A DNA stretch of 64,000 bases, from positions 1-64,000 of the forward strand of contig ONJM01000007.1 of the NCBI GenBank assembly GCA_900318145.1, in the 5' to 3' direction. Shown here piece after piece: positions 61,182 through 64,000 of the stretch. The notes beneath the pieces were generated by a model, which did no database searches, was not told the DNA's origin, and worked only from the letters and a program-made list of their open reading frames with translations. Within the stretch, counting starts at the first letter, position 1; every line of letters begins with the position of its first letter. The translations under genes were made by a program, and so were the position numbers. Source of the stretch: an uncultured Eubacteriales bacterium (GTDB lineage Bacteria; Bacillota; Clostridia; Christensenellales; Aristaeellaceae).

Positions 61182-61952
61182 TCAGGCGAACATCCATTCC
61201 ACGATCTTCACAATGTATTCCTGCCAGAACACCATATCGTGGACGCCCTTGCTTTCATGGTACTCATGGGGGATGCCTTCCGATTCGAGGAAGCGGTGCA
61301 TCTCCCGGTTGTTTTCAATCAGGAAGTCTTCGGTGCCGCAGCACATATAGATTTCGGGAATTTTCGCGCCTGCGGCTTTCAGCTTACGGGCCAGGACTTC
61401 CGGGTTCACGTCCCGTTCCTCCGCGGTGGCAAGATCGCCGAAGCAGGACTGATAGTAGGCGTAATTGGCGACGGGGTTGCTTTCACCGGGCTTCAGTTTC
61501 GCGACCTCATGGACGATGAGGGCGGAGGAAAGCGCGCCGATTTTCCCGAAGCGGTCCGGATAGGCGAGGCCGGTATGCAGCGCGCCGAAGCCGCCCATGG
61601 ACAGGCCGGCAATACAGGTGTCCTCCGGCCCGTTTGCCAGGCGGAAGGTTTTCCGGACATAGTCCACCAGCTCTTCCCCGACCATGGTCTGGTAATCGTG
61701 GCCGGTGGCTTCCCCGTTCAGATAGAAGGAATTTTCCGCGGTGGGCATGACGATGGCGAAGTTGTATTTTTCAGGCAGCCCCCATGGGACCCAGTTTTCG
61801 GCTTTTCCGGTATACCCGTGCAGGAGAAACAGCGTGGACATGGGGCGGGACGGTGCTTCCGCGTCTTCGCGGGGATCATTGGGAATCAGCATATCAAAGG
61901 AAGTGGTGCGGCGCAGCGCCCGGGAGAAGTACTCAATCTGCAGTCTTGCCAA
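61182..61952 (-). CDS. Alpha/beta hydrolase esterase (FrmB/EstA type)
   Basis: 256 residues. Catalytic triad visible: Ser118 in AGLSMGGFGA, Asp209 in CGTEDF and His238 in KGVHDM. FLLHGYTGKAENW is the oxyanion region. The family hydrolyses short acyl esters (S-formylglutathione, acetylated sugars). It begins 27 bases after the xylanase gene stop on the same strand, so deacetylation of xylo-oligosaccharides is likely (inference). GGAGGGATTCC precedes the start. No signal peptide. Confidence 0.9.
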   Translation of the reverse strand: MARLQIEYFSRALRRTTSFDMLIPNDPREDAEAPSRPMSTLFLLHGYTGKAENWVPWGLPEKYNFAIVMPTAENSFYLNGEATGHDYQTMVGEELVDYVRKTFRLANGPEDTCIAGLSMGGFGALHTGLAYPDRFGKIGALSSALIVHEVAKLKPGESNPVANYAYYQSCFGDLATAEERDVNPEVLARKLKAAGAKIPEIYMCCGTEDFLIENNREMHRFLESEGIPHEYHESKGVHDMVFWQEYIVKIVEWMFA

Positions 61953-61979
61953 GGGAATCCCTCCTTTTTCGTGTGATGA

Positions 61980-63038
61980 TCAGTTTTCTGCCGCGACCTT
62001 CAGGACAGCGCCGAAGGCGGGCTTTGCTTTCCGGTCCGCGGTAAAGAGCAGCGGGTAACTGGGCTCCCGGCGGAAACCGGGAAGCCAGCTGTCCGCGTCC
62101 GTGACGCCCCAGAAGGTGACCGCCTCGATTCCGATTCCATCCCGCGACAGTTTTTTCATCATGGCAAACCAGCCGCGGTACGCGTCGGTGAGCGCCTGCC
62201 GGTGGGCTTCGTCATCGCTGCTGCAGTGGATATCCAGTTCCGTGACCTGCAGCTTCAGCCCCAGGGCGGCATAGGCCCGGGCAGCTGTTTCACAGGCGCC
62301 AACGTTCAGGTGATCCAGTACGTAGTGCCCCTGCATCCCCATGGTATCCACCAGGTTTTCCGCCTGCAGGGTTTTCAGCAGACCGATGATCGCGTCCCGT
62401 TTGACGGGATCGAAGGCGTTGTAATCGTTGTAGCACAGCGTCTGCCCGGGAGCGGCGCCCCTGCGGGCGGCCCGGAAGGCTGCGGGCAGGAAGTCCTGCC
62501 CCGTCAGGGCAAACCAGGGGCTTTTGGTCCGGAACAGGCCGGGACCGCCCTGCTCCGGTTCGATGGCTTCGTTGACCACATCCCAGGTATAGACTACGCC
62601 GGGGAAACAGGTGTTGACATGTTCCATGACATCGCGGATGTAATTGTCCAGCCGGGCAAGCATTATATCCTTCGGAGCGGACGGAGCGTTCCAGTCGTTT
62701 TCCCAGTGCTCCTTGAAGAACCAGACAGGTGTCTGGTTGTGCCAGGCCAGGGTATGGTACCGCACGGCGATCCCGTTGTCCCGGGCAAAGGACAGCAGCT
62801 CGTCCACCCGGGTGAAGTCCACGGCGGCACGGCAGGGATCACCTTTTTCCAGGGTGCCTTCCGGATCCAGCACGCTGTAAGGCTTCATCTGGTTTTCCGC
62901 GGTGATTGAATTGAAATGGCGGCAGATGAGCTGCGCCATCTCCGGATCCGCGGTGAGACGGCTGCTGACGGCCGCGCCGATGCGGAAATACGGTTCAAAC
63001 GCCTGGAAGAGGGACGGGGTTTCAAGGGCATTGCACAT
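61980..63038 (-). CDS. GH10 endo-1,4-beta-xylanase, cytoplasmic
   Basis: 352 residues from MCNALETPSLF (AGGAGGT upstream). GH10 blocks: FNSITAENQMKPYS, HTLAWHNQTPVWFF, WDVVNEAI with the acid/base Glu157, and TELDIH with the nucleophile Glu267; WGVTDADSWLP closes the site. No signal peptide, carbohydrate-binding or dockerin module, so it probably trims imported xylo-oligosaccharides. First gene of the xylanase-esterase pair. Confidence 0.95.
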   Translation of the reverse strand: MCNALETPSLFQAFEPYFRIGAAVSSRLTADPEMAQLICRHFNSITAENQMKPYSVLDPEGTLEKGDPCRAAVDFTRVDELLSFARDNGIAVRYHTLAWHNQTPVWFFKEHWENDWNAPSAPKDIMLARLDNYIRDVMEHVNTCFPGVVYTWDVVNEAIEPEQGGPGLFRTKSPWFALTGQDFLPAAFRAARRGAAPGQTLCYNDYNAFDPVKRDAIIGLLKTLQAENLVDTMGMQGHYVLDHLNVGACETAARAYAALGLKLQVTELDIHCSSDDEAHRQALTDAYRGWFAMMKKLSRDGIGIEAVTFWGVTDADSWLPGFRREPSYPLLFTADRKAKPAFGAVLKVAAEN

Positions 63039-63068
63039 AACGGTATACCTCCTGTCTCCGGTGAGGAC

Positions 63069-63098
63069 AGTATAGCAGAGAAAAAGCAGGCACCGCAA
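63069..63098 (-). promoter_or_regulatory. Promoter of xylanase-esterase
   Basis: Minus strand TTGCGG (63098-63093), 18 bases, TATACT (63074-63069), about 30 bases before the start codon. Confidence 0.5.
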
Positions 63099-63206
63099 GG
63101 GTTTTCACTGCCTTATTTGCAGCGGATCCCTGTTTCGGGCCGAACCGGTGGGTGGCCGGCAGGCCGGCGGAAAAGGCTCCGGAATCAACGCTCCGGACGG
63201 TTCCGG

Positions 63207-63235
63207 TTGAGCGCCGGGCGGGAATATGGTATAAT
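63207..63235 (+). promoter_or_regulatory. Promoter of the acyltransferase-like gene
   Basis: TTGAGC (63207-63212), exactly 17 bases, TATAAT (63230-63235), 36 bases before the ATG. Confidence 0.7.
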
Positions 63236-63270
63236 TTTCCGGTATCCTGTTGGATTGAAGAGAGGAAACC

Positions 63271-64000
63271 ATGAGGAAACAATGGTACCGGCTGGATAAT
63301 GCTGCGCTGATTTTTCCGGCCGTGATGCGGAAGAACTGGAACAACGTGTTCCGTGTTTCCGCGACGCTGAAGGATCAGGTGGATCCGGAGACGCTCAGCC
63401 GGGCGGCGTCGGATCTGGTGAAGCGTTTTCCCACCGTGTTTGTCAGGCTGCGGACCGGGTTTTTCTGGTACTACCTGGAAACACTGAACGAAGCGCCTCC
63501 GGTGGAGGAGGACTACGCATGGCCGCTGACGCCCATGACGCGGCGGAAGCTGAAAAAGTGCTGTATCAGGATTCTGTATTATCAAAACCGAATTGCCGTG
63601 GAGTTTTTCCATTCCGTGACAGACGGGACGGGGGGAATGGCTTTTCTGCAGAACCTGACAGCCAGGTACCTGGCGCTGAAGGAAGGAATTGACATTCCGC
63701 CGGGAGGAAACATCGTGGATCCGGCGGAAGCGCCGAAAGCGGAGGAAACCAGGGACTGCTTCCAGCTCTGCGGAGCGGAGGTATCGGTTTCCCGGCGGGA
63801 GGAAAACGCCTACCGGCTGCGGGGGAATCCGGAGGAGGATTTCTTCCGGCATATCGTGACGGGTATTGTACCCACGGAAACGCTGCTGGAAAAAGCGCAC
63901 GCGGAAAAGGTCACGGTGACGGCATATCTGTCCGCAGTCATGGCCGAGGCGGTGCTGGCGCGGCAGAAGGAGGATCCTGAACCCGGACGGCGCGGGCACA
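63271..64000 (+). CDS. Condensation/alcohol-acetyltransferase-like protein (5' part only)
   Basis: 243 codons visible, open to the window end, from ATG 63271 with GAGAGGAAACC upstream. The sequence (MRKQWYRLDNAALIFPAVMR, then VFRVSATLKD and VKRFPTVFVRLRTGFFWYYL) matches a family of Clostridial proteins annotated as alcohol acetyltransferase or condensation-type. FFHSVTDGTGGMAFLQNL carries the HxxxDGxGG motif of CoA-dependent acyltransferases and condensation domains. Probably an acyl transfer enzyme; donor and acceptor are unknown. Continues beyond the right edge. Confidence 0.75.
   Translation, partial: MRKQWYRLDNAALIFPAVMRKNWNNVFRVSATLKDQVDPETLSRAASDLVKRFPTVFVRLRTGFFWYYLETLNEAPPVEEDYAWPLTPMTRRKLKKCCIRILYYQNRIAVEFFHSVTDGTGGMAFLQNLTARYLALKEGIDIPPGGNIVDPAEAPKAEETRDCFQLCGAEVSVSRREENAYRLRGNPEEDFFRHIVTGIVPTETLLEKAHAEKVTVTAYLSAVMAEAVLARQKEDPEPGRRGH

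Noticed and set aside
1-64000. tRNA, rRNA and insertion sequences
   Set aside because: I found no cloverleaf or rRNA-like sequence and no transposase or terminal inverted repeats of an insertion sequence by eye; tRNAscan and ISfinder searches were not possible.

Overview
The window reads as a chromosomal segment of an anaerobic, fermentative Firmicute of the class Clostridia with moderately high GC. Support: a Gram-positive-type PolC, the frr-uppS-cdsA-dxr-rseP-ispG-polC order, CtsR-type operators, rubredoxin and DUF1858 proteins, many peptide/sugar ABC importers, and cytoplasmic xylan-degrading enzymes. The secreted proteins carry signal peptides without a usable lipobox. A rumen/gut Christensenellales-like lineage (for example Aristaeellaceae) is my inference, not something a marker gene here proves.

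Layout. 1-4400 (-): a secreted transglutaminase-like protein with giant Cys/His-rich tandem repeats whose 3' part is frameshifted and runs off the left edge. 4640-7500 (+): C69 dipeptidase and a MATE exporter. 7550-10760 (-): TldE, TldD and a small membrane protein. 10970-17411 (+): oligopeptide ABC importer 1 (binding protein, two permeases, one protein carrying both ATPases). 17749-27881 (+): oligopeptide ABC importer 2, in which one permease and both ATPases carry large extra modules, followed by a small DUF3899-like membrane protein. 27950-29980 (-): M42 aminopeptidase and TraX-like protein. 30121-43561 (+): a housekeeping block (frr, uppS, cdsA, dxr, rseP, ispG, polC, a DivIC/FtsB-like protein, a Ppx/GppA protein, and a two-gene SufC/SufB-like module). 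43627-53840 (-): secreted protein, DegV, GH31 glucosidase, NfeD-FloA plus a small membrane protein, second MATE, Hsp20 with CtsR boxes, DUF1858, ThrH-like HAD phosphatase, rubredoxin. 54135-61122: LplB/YtcP/LipO-type sugar ABC importer, a divergent AraC regulator, and two Gfo/Idh/MocA oxidoreductases. 61182-63038 (-): esterase and GH10 xylanase without signal peptide. 63271-end (+): start of a condensation/acyltransferase-like protein.

How the genes fit together. Peptides enter through the two Opp-type importers and could be hydrolysed by the C69 and M42 peptidases. Oligosaccharides probably enter through the LplB-type importer and are processed by the oxidoreductases, GH31, GH10 and esterase. 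A near-identical sequence in front of lplB and araC suggests that the AraC protein controls both.

Most notable: importer 2. Its OppF-like ATPase is fused to a membrane-anchored domain of about 390 residues predicted to lie outside the cell. Its OppD-like ATPase has about 270 extra residues between the Q-loop and the signature motif, and its OppC-like permease about 190 extra residues in the first outer loop. The normal-sized paralogues in importer 1 provide an internal comparison. I do not know a described transporter with this build.
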